Source: Pseudomonadota bacterium (lineage in GTDB: Bacteria > Pseudomonadota > Alphaproteobacteria > Sphingomonadales > Sphingomonadaceae). Taken from it: 60,710 bases of DNA. Positions 20,801 through 29,210 of the stretch are shown in pieces. The notes under the pieces are model-generated. The model did no database searches. It was not told the origin of the DNA and saw only the letters and a list, made by a program, of their open reading frames with translations. The first letter of the stretch is position 1. Every line of letters starts with the position of its first letter. The position numbers and the translations under genes were made by a program. The stretch lies in assembly GCA_021849075.1 (NCBI GenBank), contig JAJZTH010000021.1, positions 1 to 60,710 on the forward strand, in the 5' to 3' direction.

Positions 20801-21029
20801 GACCAGCTTCGCCTTCATTCTGGGTGCGGTGCCGCTGGTGATTGCGACTGGCGCTGGCGCAGAACTGCGGCAGGCGCTGGGCACGGCTGTCTTCTTCGGC
20901 ATGGCTGGCGTCACCGCCTTTGGCCTGCTCTTCACCCCCACCTTCTATGTCGTGTGCCGCGCGCTGGGCGATCGTTTCGCCCGCCGCCGGCCCGAACAGG
21001 CCGAACCTGCGTTGCAGCCGGCCGAATGA
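17847..21029 (+). CDS. RND efflux pump, HAE1 family (AcrB/MexB-like)
   Basis: 1060 aa from ATG 17847 (AAAGGA upstream); the frame stays open 57 bp further back but without membrane-protein character. Twelve membrane helices in two halves with large periplasmic loops. It begins MRFSRFFIDRPIFAAVIAV and has the PVSQYPDIVPP porter-entry motif. Proton-relay residues are present: the Asp pair in GIVVDDAIVVVENVER (TM4) and the Lys in ALAAKNAILVVEFAK (TM10). VLVILVFLQNWRAAIIP is the TM2 region. It should export hydrophobic toxicants, antibiotics or aromatic compounds with its adaptor and the NodT-type channel. Confidence 0.95.
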   Translation: MRFSRFFIDRPIFAAVIAVVITVVGALAFIGLPVSQYPDIVPPTVTVSAQYPGASAETVASTVAAPIEQEINGVDDMLYQSSQSTGDGKVVITVTFKIGTDLDAAQVLVQNRVAVATPRLPEEVQRLGVVTRKTTPEFLMVVNLQSPDGTFDRDYISNYALTQVRDRLARLDGVGDVQMFGSRDYAMRIWIDPDRAAALDLTAGEIVSALRAQNVQVSAGSIGQPPYDRGEAFQLGVEMQGRLNTPAQFSDIVIRSDADGRQVRVRDVARVELGAQDYGTNTYLSNKPTVVIATMQRPGSNALDAAEKVKAEMEQLSKRFPKGLEYSIIYNPTEFISQSIDAVYHTLIEAVLLVVLVILVFLQNWRAAIIPIIAIPVSLIGTAAILAGLGYSLNNLSLFGLVLAIGIVVDDAIVVVENVERNIEHGMSPLEAARVSMDEVSTALIAIVLVLCAVFVPTLFITGISGAFYQQFAVTISTATVISLILSLTLSPAAAALLLKPKHGPRDRSGDPVWRQKLGVAVDAFNTGFDRMSAGYGRLTRFLVARPKKMLLTYAGLIAATIALFWVTPGGFIPAQDQGYFLAVVQLPSGASLERTDKVTREVAAKILPIKGLRGAVMFAGFHGPSQTQAPNSAAIYFPFKSFAERKEEGVTYAGIMEQANKAVAGYDKARILLVPPPLIQGIGSAGGYRMMLEDREDRGYAELNKVAQDMIAKANQSPSLAMVYTLFDVGTPRVYADVDRRKADLLGVPPERIFEAMQVYLGSAFVNDFNLLGRTYRVTAQADADHRGTVADIANLKTRSNSGQMVPIGSVSTFKDKTGPYRVVRYNLLPAVEIDGDTAPGYSSGQSLTTMEKLAAAAPAGYSGEWTGVAYQQVSAGNTAGLVFGMAVFFVFLVLAAQYESLTLPLSIILIVPMCLFAAMLGVNLRGMDNNILTQIGLVVLIALAAKNAILVVEFAKQAEEEQSLSTVEAAVQAAQTRLRPILMTSFAFILGAVPLVIATGAGAELRQALGTAVFFGMAGVTAFGLLFTPTFYVVCRALGDRFARRRPEQAEPALQPAE

Positions 21030-21040
21030 GGAACAGAGAC

Positions 21041-22453
21041 ATGACACGCAACTTCCTTGCCCTGTTGCTCGGCGCCAGCGCGCTCACGGCCTGCGCCGCC
21101 GGGCCGGATTACAAGGCGCCCGCCACCCCGACCATGGCTGCCGCCCCCTTCATCGGGGCGGCCAGCCCGGCGGTCAGCACCACCGCTGCGCAGGATCGCT
21201 GGTGGACTCTCTATAATGATCCTTTGCTCGACAGTCTGGTGTCGGACGCTTTGACCGCCAACACCGACCTGCGCATCGCTGTTGCGCGGATCGAGCGGGC
21301 ACGCGCTTCCCTGCGTGGCGCGAAGGCCGATCGCCTGCCACAGACCAGCCTGGGCGCATCCGTCGTGCGCAGCCAAACCTCCGCTGCGCAATCGCTGCCC
21401 GGCATCGATCGTGAAAACACCATTTATGATGGTGGCCTGGACGTCAGCTACGAAGTCGATCTGTTCGGGCGGGTGAAACGCGGCGTGGAGGCGGCGCGCG
21501 GTGATTATGCCGCGACGCAGGCCGATGCCGACGGCGTGCGCGTCGCCGTGATCGCCGATACGGTGCGCGCCTATCTGGACGTAACCGCCACGGCTGAACG
21601 GCTGGCGGTGGCGGAACGGACGGTCGACCTGCTCGACCAGTCGGTGCGCATCACCGGTGCCCGTTTCGACGCTGGCCGGTCTGACCGGTTGGACGTCATC
21701 CGCGTAACGACACTTCGGGAACAACAGAAAGCGGCGATCCCTGCCCTGCTGGCGGATCGTGATGCGGCGCTGTTCCGCCTCGCCACGCTCACCGGCCGGA
21801 CGCCACAGGAACTGCCGGACACGGTCCGCGCCGCCATCCGCACGCCACAACTGGCGCAACCCATACCAGTCGGCGACGGACAGGCATTGCTGGCGCGGCG
21901 ACCCGATGTGCGTGCGGCCGAACGGCGGCTGGCGGCGGACACCGCCCGGATCGGCGTGGCGACGGCGGACCTTTATCCCCGCATCACGCTAGGCGGATCG
22001 ATCGGCACCACGGCGCTGGGCGGCGGAAATCTGTTTGGCGGCGGCCCGCTCAACTGGGTGCTGGGACCGTTAATCAGCTGGGCCTTCCCCAACCAGGAGG
22101 CGATCCGTGCCCGCATCGGCGCGGCGCAGGCGGACAGCGCCGCTTCGCTCGCGACCTTCGACGGGACGGTATTGCAGGCGCTGGAAGAAACCGAACGCGC
22201 CCTGTCCGCTTATTCCCACGCGATCGAACGGGCGCAGACATTGAGCGCCGCGCGGGACGAGGCGGCGCGCGCCGCCCGGATCAGCCTGGCCAGGCAACGC
22301 GAAGGCCAGATCGATTTTCTGACCGTGCTCGACGCCCAGCGGACTTTGGCCGGATCCGAAGCGGATCTCGCCACGGCAACCCGCGCCGTCTCCTTCGCGC
22401 AGGTCGATCTGTTCCGGGCGCTTGGTGGCGGCTGGGGCATGACGGCCGGTTAA
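21041..22453 (+). CDS. NodT-family outer membrane efflux lipoprotein
   Basis: 470 aa. The ATG at 21041 follows GAGGAACAGAGAC, 11 bp after the pump stop. The lipobox SALTAC puts the lipidated Cys near residue 18. Two outer-membrane-factor repeats are visible (ending YEVDLFGRVKRGVEAARGDYAA and LGPLISWAFPNQEAIRARI), plus RRPDVRAAERRLAADTARIGVATADLYP, the standard NodT/OprM mark. It is the TolC-like channel of the tripartite pump. A strong terminator directly follows, ending the operon. Confidence 0.94.
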   Translation: MTRNFLALLLGASALTACAAGPDYKAPATPTMAAAPFIGAASPAVSTTAAQDRWWTLYNDPLLDSLVSDALTANTDLRIAVARIERARASLRGAKADRLPQTSLGASVVRSQTSAAQSLPGIDRENTIYDGGLDVSYEVDLFGRVKRGVEAARGDYAATQADADGVRVAVIADTVRAYLDVTATAERLAVAERTVDLLDQSVRITGARFDAGRSDRLDVIRVTTLREQQKAAIPALLADRDAALFRLATLTGRTPQELPDTVRAAIRTPQLAQPIPVGDGQALLARRPDVRAAERRLAADTARIGVATADLYPRITLGGSIGTTALGGGNLFGGGPLNWVLGPLISWAFPNQEAIRARIGAAQADSAASLATFDGTVLQALEETERALSAYSHAIERAQTLSAARDEAARAARISLARQREGQIDFLTVLDAQRTLAGSEADLATATRAVSFAQVDLFRALGGGWGMTAG

Positions 22454-22476
22454 TTGGCGGCCAGATGGGATCATGG

Positions 22477-22511
22477 AACGGCGCCGGCTGCCACCGGCGC
22501 CGTTTCTTTTT
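22477..22511 (+). terminator. Rho-independent terminator of the efflux operon
   Basis: An 11-bp perfect GC-rich stem AACGGCGCCGG/CCGGCGCCGTT (22477-22487 with 22494-22504), a 6-nt loop and the T-rich run TTTCTTTTT (22503-22511), 24 bp after the channel gene. A textbook intrinsic terminator. Confidence 0.92.
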
Positions 22512-22606
22512 CAATGGCAGGATCGTCCCGTCAGGCTTTGCCCTGTTCCATGCCGTTCCGCTGGAGTAGCAGAGGGAAAAGCGTTCCCGATTGCCCAAGA
22601 AGACCC

Positions 22607-23512
22607 ATGCTGACCGTAAGACAGATAGAGATGTTCCGCGCGGTGATGATCACCAAAACGGTCAGCGGCGCCGCCCGCATGCTGGGCACGTCGCAACCCG
22701 GCCTCAGCCGAATGCTGGCGCATATGGAGGACAGGCTGCGCTTTCGCCTGTTCGATCGCACCCGCGGCCGGCTGGTCCCCACTCAGGAAGCACGCATCCT
22801 GTTCGATGAGATCGAACGCATCTACAAGGGGTTCGATGATCTTGGTCATGTCATCCAGCGGCTCGCCAAGGGAGAGGATCGCACTTTCCGCGTGGGCGCA
22901 TCGCCCTCGCTCGGCCATTCGGTCGTGCCGCAGATGCTGGGCCGGCTGACTGCCAATTATCCCGGCCTCACCATCCAGTTCGACATATTGTCGGTCGAAC
23001 AGGCCGGCGACTATCTGGCGCTGCAACGCGGCGAATATGCGCTGAGCGTCTTTCCGATCGACCATCCCAACATATTATCCAGCCGGATCGGCGCGGGGCG
23101 CATGGTCTGCGCCGTACCGACCAGCCACCCGTTGGCCGAGCGGGAGCGGATCGACGTTGCCGACATTGCCGATGAGCAGTTGCAATCCTTCCGTCCCGAC
23201 ACGCCCCATGGCCGCATCATCGCCGACATGTTCGCCAAAGCGGGACGGGAGCTGGATGTATCCACCTATATCCGCTTCGCCGAAACCGCCGTCGCCTTTG
23301 TCGCCAGCGGCATGGGCATTGCATTGGTAGACAGCTTCACCGCGATGCAGCCCCATGCCGACACGGTCCGCTTTCTGGAATTCGAGAACCCCGGCCTGCT
23401 GCCGGTCTATATCAACCGCAACCTTGAATCCCCGCGCGCCATCATCGGTGAGACATTCGAGGAGATCGCCCGCAGCACGCTGATGAACTTGCCCCGCCAT
23501 AGCATAACATAA
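22607..23512 (+). CDS. LysR-family regulator, probably of shikimate/quinate genes
   Basis: 301 aa from ATG 22607; the frame is open upstream but contains the preceding terminator, so earlier starts are rejected. HTH at about 1-60 (FRAVMITKTVSGAARMLGTSQPGLSRMLAHMEDRL) and an effector domain from about 90 (FRVGASPSLGHSVVPQML). It is closest in style to catabolic LysR proteins of the NocR/OccR type. It precedes a same-strand transporter, shikimate dehydrogenase and porin, so control of these is the simplest reading. The 133-bp gap to the transporter gene has no motif I can assign with confidence. Confidence 0.88.
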   Translation: MLTVRQIEMFRAVMITKTVSGAARMLGTSQPGLSRMLAHMEDRLRFRLFDRTRGRLVPTQEARILFDEIERIYKGFDDLGHVIQRLAKGEDRTFRVGASPSLGHSVVPQMLGRLTANYPGLTIQFDILSVEQAGDYLALQRGEYALSVFPIDHPNILSSRIGAGRMVCAVPTSHPLAERERIDVADIADEQLQSFRPDTPHGRIIADMFAKAGRELDVSTYIRFAETAVAFVASGMGIALVDSFTAMQPHADTVRFLEFENPGLLPVYINRNLESPRAIIGETFEEIARSTLMNLPRHSIT

Positions 23513-23645
23513 GGGCATAGCGGACATCATTTGGTCTGGTGGAAATTACTTATGGAAAGTCCGAGGGAAGCATAGCCGCAGAATAGAAGCCAAAAGGCCA
23601 CCGGATTGATATGCAGTACAAGGGGCGCCGCGCGTCCCCGAGAGG

Positions 23646-25016
23646 ATGAAAGGCGTCACGGCCATGGCCAGCTATTCCCCAACCGGCACGGTGTCCGTGC
23701 GCCCTTATGTGACGGTGGACAATGCCCCGCCGCATGCATCGGAGTCCCACTGGACCGCGCACCAGATTCTGGTCGTCGCCATCTGTTTCATCCTCAACAT
23801 GCTGGACGGCATGGATGTGCTGATCCTGTCCTATGTCGCACCGGCTCTGTCTGCCGACTGGCAGGTCAGTCCCGAAAGATTGGGCGTGGTGTTCAGCGCG
23901 GGCCTCGCCGGCATGGCCGCTGGCGGCTTGCTGATTGCGCCGCTGGCCGACCGCTTCGGTCGCCGCAAGCTGATCCTTGCCTCGCTCATCATGATGGCGG
24001 CCGCCATGTTCGGATCTGGAATCGCAACCTCCATCGGCGAACTGATCGCCAGCCGCTTCATCGTCGGCATCGGGATCGGCACGGTGCTGGCCAGCATGGC
24101 GGCGCTGACCGCTGAATATGCGCCCGCCAGACACCGCACCTTCGCCGTCGGATTCCTGCAGGCCGGCTATCCGGTTGGCGCCACCCTCACTGGTTTCATC
24201 GTCGCCAGCCATGTCGGCACACATGGCTGGCAGGCAATGTTGCTCGGCGCAGCGATCCTGTGCGCAGCCGCCATTCCGCTGGTCTGGTTGCTGCTGCCGG
24301 AATCGATCGCCTTCCTGCTGAGCCGCCAGCCTGCGGGCGCGCTGGACAAGGCCAATCGCCTGCTTGCCTCCATCGGCCAGCCCCGGCTTGACGCGCTGCC
24401 CGCGCGCAATGTCAGCGAAACGCAGCATGCCGGCGTGCGCGGTCTGCTGAGTGAAGGACGCGCTGCCGGCACCATATTGTTGTGGTTCGCCATCATCTTC
24501 AGCTTCATGACGCTCTATTTCGTCATCAGCTGGATTCCCAAGCTGGCTATCGAGGCCGGGCTGCCCGCCACCGACGCCATCTATGCCGGCGCGATCTACA
24601 ATATCGGCGCTTTCGTGGGCACATCGTCCATCGGACTGGTCGCCATGCGCTTTGACCTGCGCAAGCTGATCCTGGCCTATATGTTGCTGGCCGCCGCTGC
24701 CCTGATGCTGTTCGGATCGGTCGCCATGCCGCTGGCTGCGACGCTCGTCACCGCCTTCCTGATCGGCGTGTTCGTGCAAGGCGGCTTCAACGGCTGCTAT
24801 CCGCTTGCCGCCAGCCTCTATCCCCCCGAAGCGCGCGGCACAGGCATTGGCTGGGCCATGGGCATGGGCCGGATCGGCGCGGTGATCGGGCCGATGCTGG
24901 GCGGCTTCCTGCTGGCGGCCAAGGTGTCGCTATCGATCATCTTCGGCATTTTTGCGGTGCCGGTGGTGCTGGCGGGCATCTGCGCCGCGCTGATCCGTCT
25001 GCCCAAGGGCGACTGA
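23646..25016 (+). CDS. MFS transporter, aromatic acid:H+ symporter (AAHS) type
   Basis: 456 aa with twelve hydrophobic segments. The TM1 region NMLDGMDVLILSYVAPAL carries the D-G-x-D pattern typical of AAHS transporters (PcaK, MhpT, shikimate/quinate carriers). The loop 2-3 motif is LADRFGRRKLILASL, and the second-half motif is near RFDLRKLILAY. An alternative ATG at 23664 has AAAGG upstream. Given the next genes (shikimate dehydrogenase, dehydroshikimate dehydratase nearby), uptake of shikimate, quinate or dehydroshikimate is the likely role. Other hydroxylated ring acids are possible. Confidence 0.9.
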   Translation: MKGVTAMASYSPTGTVSVRPYVTVDNAPPHASESHWTAHQILVVAICFILNMLDGMDVLILSYVAPALSADWQVSPERLGVVFSAGLAGMAAGGLLIAPLADRFGRRKLILASLIMMAAAMFGSGIATSIGELIASRFIVGIGIGTVLASMAALTAEYAPARHRTFAVGFLQAGYPVGATLTGFIVASHVGTHGWQAMLLGAAILCAAAIPLVWLLLPESIAFLLSRQPAGALDKANRLLASIGQPRLDALPARNVSETQHAGVRGLLSEGRAAGTILLWFAIIFSFMTLYFVISWIPKLAIEAGLPATDAIYAGAIYNIGAFVGTSSIGLVAMRFDLRKLILAYMLLAAAALMLFGSVAMPLAATLVTAFLIGVFVQGGFNGCYPLAASLYPPEARGTGIGWAMGMGRIGAVIGPMLGGFLLAAKVSLSIIFGIFAVPVVLAGICAALIRLPKGD

Positions 25017-25045
25017 CGCTTCCTGACCTGAAGGACCAGAATATC

Positions 25046-25939
25046 ATGATCCATCAACCCGTCATCGATGCGGGGCGACCCGTCGCGTCCATTCTCTGCG
25101 GCCTGATCGGCAGCGGCATCGCCGGATCGCGCAGCCCGCAAATGCACGAGAGCGAAGCACGCGCGTTGGGCCTGACCATGGTCTACCGCATCCTCGATGG
25201 CGAGCCGATGGGTTATGCTGCGGGCGATCTGCCCCGGTTGTTGCCGATGTTTCAGGCCATGGGCTTTGATGGTCTCAACGTCACCCATCCTTTCAAGCAG
25301 GATGTGATGCCCCTGCTCGACAGCTTGTCCGACGCGGCCCGGGCGATCGGCGCGGTCAACACCATCCTGTTCGAAGATGGTCAGGCATTTGGCGACAATA
25401 CGGACTGGTCGGGTTATCGCACGCATTTTCTCGCCGGCCTTGGCGATCGGCGGCGTGCGCACATCGCCCTGATCGGCGCGGGCGGCGCGGCGGCAGCGGT
25501 CGGCTATGCTCATCTCGATCTGGGTGCGACCTATCTGACCATCAGCGACCCGGCGCAGGATCGCGCGGCAGCGTTGGCCGACCGGCTCGGCGCGCTCTTC
25601 CCGCGTGCGCAGGTGATCGCCACCAGCACCGCAGATGCGATCGCCGGCGCGGATGGCGTGGTCCAGACCTCCCCCATCGGCATGGAAAGCCATCCCGGCC
25701 TGCCTTTCGACCCCGACTTGTTGCATCCCGATCAATGGGTGTCTGACATCATCTACTTCCCGCTCCAGACGCCCCTGCTCGCCGCAGCGCAGGCAAAAGG
25801 ATGCGCCACGCTGAACGGCGGCGGCATGGCGGTAATGCAGGCGGCGCACGCCTTTTCCCTGTTCACCGGAGTCGAGCCGGACAGCGCCCGGATGCTGGCG
25901 GATTTCGCGCGCGACACACAGCGCAGGACCGCCGCATGA
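25046..25939 (+). CDS. Shikimate/quinate 5-dehydrogenase, catabolic type
   Basis: 297 aa. Oxidises shikimate (perhaps also quinate) to the 3-dehydro acid. Substrate-site marks are SRSPQMH (28-34), NVTHPFK with catalytic K84, GAVNT (102-106) and GDNTD with D120. The nucleotide loop is GAGGAAAA (144-151). The second dinucleotide strand ends in Asp (TISDPAQDRA) instead of the N-R-T of NADP-dependent AroE, which suggests NAD+ use and an oxidative, catabolic direction. It sits 29 bp after the transporter gene and overlaps the porin gene by ATGA. Whether it accepts quinate cannot be read from sequence. Confidence 0.92.
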   Translation: MIHQPVIDAGRPVASILCGLIGSGIAGSRSPQMHESEARALGLTMVYRILDGEPMGYAAGDLPRLLPMFQAMGFDGLNVTHPFKQDVMPLLDSLSDAARAIGAVNTILFEDGQAFGDNTDWSGYRTHFLAGLGDRRRAHIALIGAGGAAAAVGYAHLDLGATYLTISDPAQDRAAALADRLGALFPRAQVIATSTADAIAGADGVVQTSPIGMESHPGLPFDPDLLHPDQWVSDIIYFPLQTPLLAAAQAKGCATLNGGGMAVMQAAHAFSLFTGVEPDSARMLADFARDTQRRTAA

Positions 25940-27246
25940 TCGCCGACGCGCCCCCCACCCCACCCGTCACCCTCGTCCAGCCAGTGCAGGTCGCCGCCGC
26001 CGGGATCGCGCAATCGGGTCCCCCAGCCGGACCACAGACGCCGCCGCCTGCGACTAGTCATGGCCCCGGTTGGCGCAGGCACCTGAAGGACAAGGGCGTC
26101 ACCCTGACTTTCTCCTACATCTCCGAAAGCGCCGCATCGATCAGCGGCGGGCGCGATCAGGGCGCGGCCTATACCCAGCAATTGCTGGCGTCGGCGGTGG
26201 TCGACACCGGCAAGGCGTTCGGGCTGGACGGCGGCAAACTCATCGCCACCATCATCCATCGCAAGGGTGAGGATCTGACCGCCACCCGCATCGGCAATCT
26301 ATTCGAAGTACAAGAGCTGTTTGGCGGCGGGCAGGATCTGCGCCCGGCAGAACTCAGCTACGAACAGCAGCTGAATGGGGGCAAGACCGCGCTCAAGATC
26401 GGCCTTTATCATACCGGCGATGATTTCGCGACGCTGCCATCGGGCTGCCAGTTCCAGAATTTCGCCTTCTGTCCACGCCCAACCACGCTGTTCTACAATA
26501 GCGGTTTTTCGGGCTTCCCCATTCCGCGCTGGGGCGTGCGCGCCCGTCAGGAAATCGCCAGGAACCTGACCGTCACGGTGGCCGCTTTCGAGGTGAACGC
26601 CTATCGCGCGCAGACCGGCAGCGGCTGGCAACTCGCGCCCCGTTTTGACAGTTTCGTGCTGCCGGTCGAACTGGGCTGGAAATTCGGCCAACGGGATGGC
26701 GGCCTGCCCGGATTGCTGCGCATCGGCGGGCTGGTCGACACGACCGACAGGGCCGATGTGCGCGACGATGTGAACGGCACCAGCTATGCGCTGTCCGGCC
26801 TTGCGCCCGCAATGCGGCAGGAACGGTGGAGCGCCTGGATCATGGGTGAAAAGATGATCGCGCGCTTTGGCTCTGGCGACCGCGGGCTGGCATTGTTCGG
26901 CACTATGACCCTGTCGGACAAGCACACCGCGCGCGTCCCCTTCTTCCTGAGCGGCGGCTTCGTTGCGCGCGGCCTATGGGACAGCCAGCTCAAAGATAAT
27001 TTCGGCCTCGGCCTCGTCTACGCCCGGGTCAATCCGCGCATCGCCGATCGCCAGCGCGACCAACAATCGTTGGGGCAGGCAGTTGACGTTCAGACATGGG
27101 AGGCCAGCGGGGAGCTATTTTACGGCTGGCAAGCGACCCGATCGCTGCTGCTGCGCCCCAATCTGCAATATATCCACCGCGTCGGCGCCACCAGCCGCTA
27201 TCCCGACGCCGTGGTGGGCGGGCTGACAGTTAAACTCATTCTCTGA
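25936..27246 (+). CDS. OprB-like carbohydrate-selective porin, no obvious signal peptide
   Basis: 436 aa from the ATG that overlaps the dehydrogenase stop. From about residue 45 (GPGWRRHLKDKGVTLTFSYISESAA) it follows the OprB porin pattern with alternating barrel strands, WGVRARQEIARNLTVTVAAFEVN, and ends in a hydrophobic strand (GGLTVKLIL). The first 45 residues are Pro/Ala/Val-rich (MIADAPPTPPVTLVQPVQVAA) without the positive start and hydrophobic core of a Sec signal, and no better upstream start is visible. Porins accompany quinate/shikimate genes elsewhere (QuiX in Acinetobacter). The export route is unexplained, so the N-terminus may be degenerate. Confidence 0.85.
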   Translation: MIADAPPTPPVTLVQPVQVAAAGIAQSGPPAGPQTPPPATSHGPGWRRHLKDKGVTLTFSYISESAASISGGRDQGAAYTQQLLASAVVDTGKAFGLDGGKLIATIIHRKGEDLTATRIGNLFEVQELFGGGQDLRPAELSYEQQLNGGKTALKIGLYHTGDDFATLPSGCQFQNFAFCPRPTTLFYNSGFSGFPIPRWGVRARQEIARNLTVTVAAFEVNAYRAQTGSGWQLAPRFDSFVLPVELGWKFGQRDGGLPGLLRIGGLVDTTDRADVRDDVNGTSYALSGLAPAMRQERWSAWIMGEKMIARFGSGDRGLALFGTMTLSDKHTARVPFFLSGGFVARGLWDSQLKDNFGLGLVYARVNPRIADRQRDQQSLGQAVDVQTWEASGELFYGWQATRSLLLRPNLQYIHRVGATSRYPDAVVGGLTVKLIL

Positions 27247-27253
27247 GCGGCGT

Positions 27254-29125
27254 TCAATCGATCAGGCTGTCATCGCGGAAACGGTTCTGCGCCGCCAGCC
27301 TCACCCCGGCATTAGGTGCGCCATAGCCTGTATAGGCCGGATCACGCTGCACAATTTCAAAGAAGAACAGCTTGTCGAAGGCGCGGCTGTACAACTGCCA
27401 GAAGCCGTTACCTTCCCCATCCTCGTCATACAGGATGCCAAGCTGCGCCATGCGCGCGATCATGGCGTCGTCAAAGCCGAAACGCGCAGCCAGATCGGCA
27501 TGATAATTGTCCGGGATCGCCAGCATGGCTGCGCCACTATCGCGCAGCGCCCGCGCGGTTGCGAAAATATCGTCAGTGGTAATCGCGATATGCTGGTAGC
27601 CGCCGCCAATCCCCTGCTCCAGAAAGCGTGACGACAAGGTCTGACGCGCGTCGGACGCATTGAGCGTTACCCGAAAGCCGCCATCGGGCGACTGCAATGC
27701 CTGACTGTGCACCAGACCGGACGGGTCGATCACATCCTGCGCCGCCTTCGCCTCCAGACCGAACAGGGCACGCCAGTACAGTTGCCAGGAAAGGAATTCA
27801 TCCTCATGCACCACGGCCGCCAGATGATCGAAACCGCGCGCATGAACGGGCGCATCAGGTTCCATGTCGCGTGCGACAAACTCCCGCGCCCACAGCCCTT
27901 CTACCTCATTATCATCGATCAGATAAACAAGACTGCCGCCAACGCCGCGCAATGCCGGCATCGCCATGCGCCCCGGCCGCCCCTCCGGACTATAGGCGCG
28001 AATGCCCAGCGCCGCCGCGCGCGCCAGCACCGCCGCCTTGTCCTTTACCCGCACGCCAATGGCGCAGATGGACGGGCCATGGGCGGCGCGATAGGCGCTG
28101 GCAAAGCCTTTCGGCTCGGCATTGATGACCAGATTGACGCCGCCCTGTCGCCAGCGCGTCACCTTCTTCTGCCGATGCTCGCCCGCCAGCGTAAAGCCCA
28201 GCGTGGCAAGCGTGCCGCTTAGCCGCGCGACATCGACGCTGTCGGCGGTAAATTCGACGAACTCGGCCGCCAGCACGGGTTGCGGCGCGGGCATGGTGGT
28301 TTGCCAGCCCAATTGGCGCAGTGCAGCATCGCGCACCTGATCGAGCGAACGATGCCCGTCTTCCGCCACCAGCATCGCGCTGTTCGATCTGAATCGATCG
28401 TTGAAGATTTCCAGCGACAATGGCCCGTCATAGCCGGTCCGCAGAATTTCCGCGACATAGGTATCGACATCCAGCCCGCCCTGCCCCGGCAGATTGCGAA
28501 AATGCCGGCTCCAGTAGAGCAGATCCATGTCCAGCAGCGGCGCGTCGGCCAACTGCACGAAAACGATCTTGTCGCCCCGGATCTGGCGGATGCTCTCGCT
28601 GGGGATCCTGCGCGACAAGGAGTGATAGCTGTCCAGGATGATGCCGATATTGGGATGATCGACCTGTTCCACGATCGACCAGACGTCGCGATGGTCGAAC
28701 ACATGGCGGCCCCAGGCGAGCGCCTCATAGCCAACAAGGATGTCGCGCTTCGCCGCCCGTTCGCCCAGTTCGCGGAAATCATCGACGATCCGCTCCCGCT
28801 CGCCCAGTGACACCGGCGAACAGTTGGAGCAGACGAGAATGCGATCCGCACCCAATTCGCCCATCAGGTCGAACTTGCGTTCGGCGCGGTCCATGGCGCG
28901 CTGGCGCAGATGGCCCGGCACCCCTTCAAAATCACGGAATGGCTGGTAGAGCATGCAGGCAAGGCCCAGATCGTCCAGCATCCTTCGCACAGCACGCGGC
29001 GACAGCGACGATCCAATCAGGTCATTTTCGAAAATCTCGACGCCGGCAAAGCCGGCCGCAGCAGCAGCACGCAGCTTTTCCTCCAGCGTGCCGCTGAGCG
29101 AAACCGTGGCGATGGCGTTGGACAT
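27254..29125 (-). CDS. qsuB: 3-dehydroshikimate dehydratase fused to HPPD-like domain (QsuB/QuiC type)
   Basis: 623 aa, the family length. The N-terminal TIM barrel (about 1-270) carries the four metal ligands at the positions known for this family: E134 (GYEAL), D165 (LDSYH), Q191 (VQLAD) and E239 (SLEIFND). It converts 3-dehydroshikimate to protocatechuate. The C-terminal part (about 295-620) is a 4-hydroxyphenylpyruvate-dioxygenase-like VOC domain with FDHLAAVVHE, YQHIAITTDD and FFEIVQRD. The ATG at 29125 follows AGGAGG by 8 nt. It is convergent with the porin gene, 7 bp apart, and completes the shikimate-to-protocatechuate step. No downstream protocatechuate genes are in the window. Confidence 0.95.
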   Translation of the reverse strand: MSNAIATVSLSGTLEEKLRAAAAAGFAGVEIFENDLIGSSLSPRAVRRMLDDLGLACMLYQPFRDFEGVPGHLRQRAMDRAERKFDLMGELGADRILVCSNCSPVSLGERERIVDDFRELGERAAKRDILVGYEALAWGRHVFDHRDVWSIVEQVDHPNIGIILDSYHSLSRRIPSESIRQIRGDKIVFVQLADAPLLDMDLLYWSRHFRNLPGQGGLDVDTYVAEILRTGYDGPLSLEIFNDRFRSNSAMLVAEDGHRSLDQVRDAALRQLGWQTTMPAPQPVLAAEFVEFTADSVDVARLSGTLATLGFTLAGEHRQKKVTRWRQGGVNLVINAEPKGFASAYRAAHGPSICAIGVRVKDKAAVLARAAALGIRAYSPEGRPGRMAMPALRGVGGSLVYLIDDNEVEGLWAREFVARDMEPDAPVHARGFDHLAAVVHEDEFLSWQLYWRALFGLEAKAAQDVIDPSGLVHSQALQSPDGGFRVTLNASDARQTLSSRFLEQGIGGGYQHIAITTDDIFATARALRDSGAAMLAIPDNYHADLAARFGFDDAMIARMAQLGILYDEDGEGNGFWQLYSRAFDKLFFFEIVQRDPAYTGYGAPNAGVRLAAQNRFRDDSLID

Positions 29126-29210
29126 ATGATGAACCTCCTGCTGGATCACATCATCCCATGCCCGCCCGCGCAGTATAAGCCGCAGCGACTGCCCAATCCA
29201 TGCCTTGACG

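Noticed and set aside
22454..22606. Earlier start for the LysR gene
   Set aside because: This stretch contains the strong terminator of the efflux operon and lies before the HTH domain, which begins normally at 22607.
23513..23645. LysR binding site upstream of the AAHS transporter gene
   Set aside because: Several loose T-N11-A matches exist but none forms a convincing inverted repeat, so no site was called.
27247..27253. Terminator between porin and dehydroshikimate dehydratase genes
   Set aside because: The convergent genes are 7 bp apart and no hairpin with a T-run is visible there.
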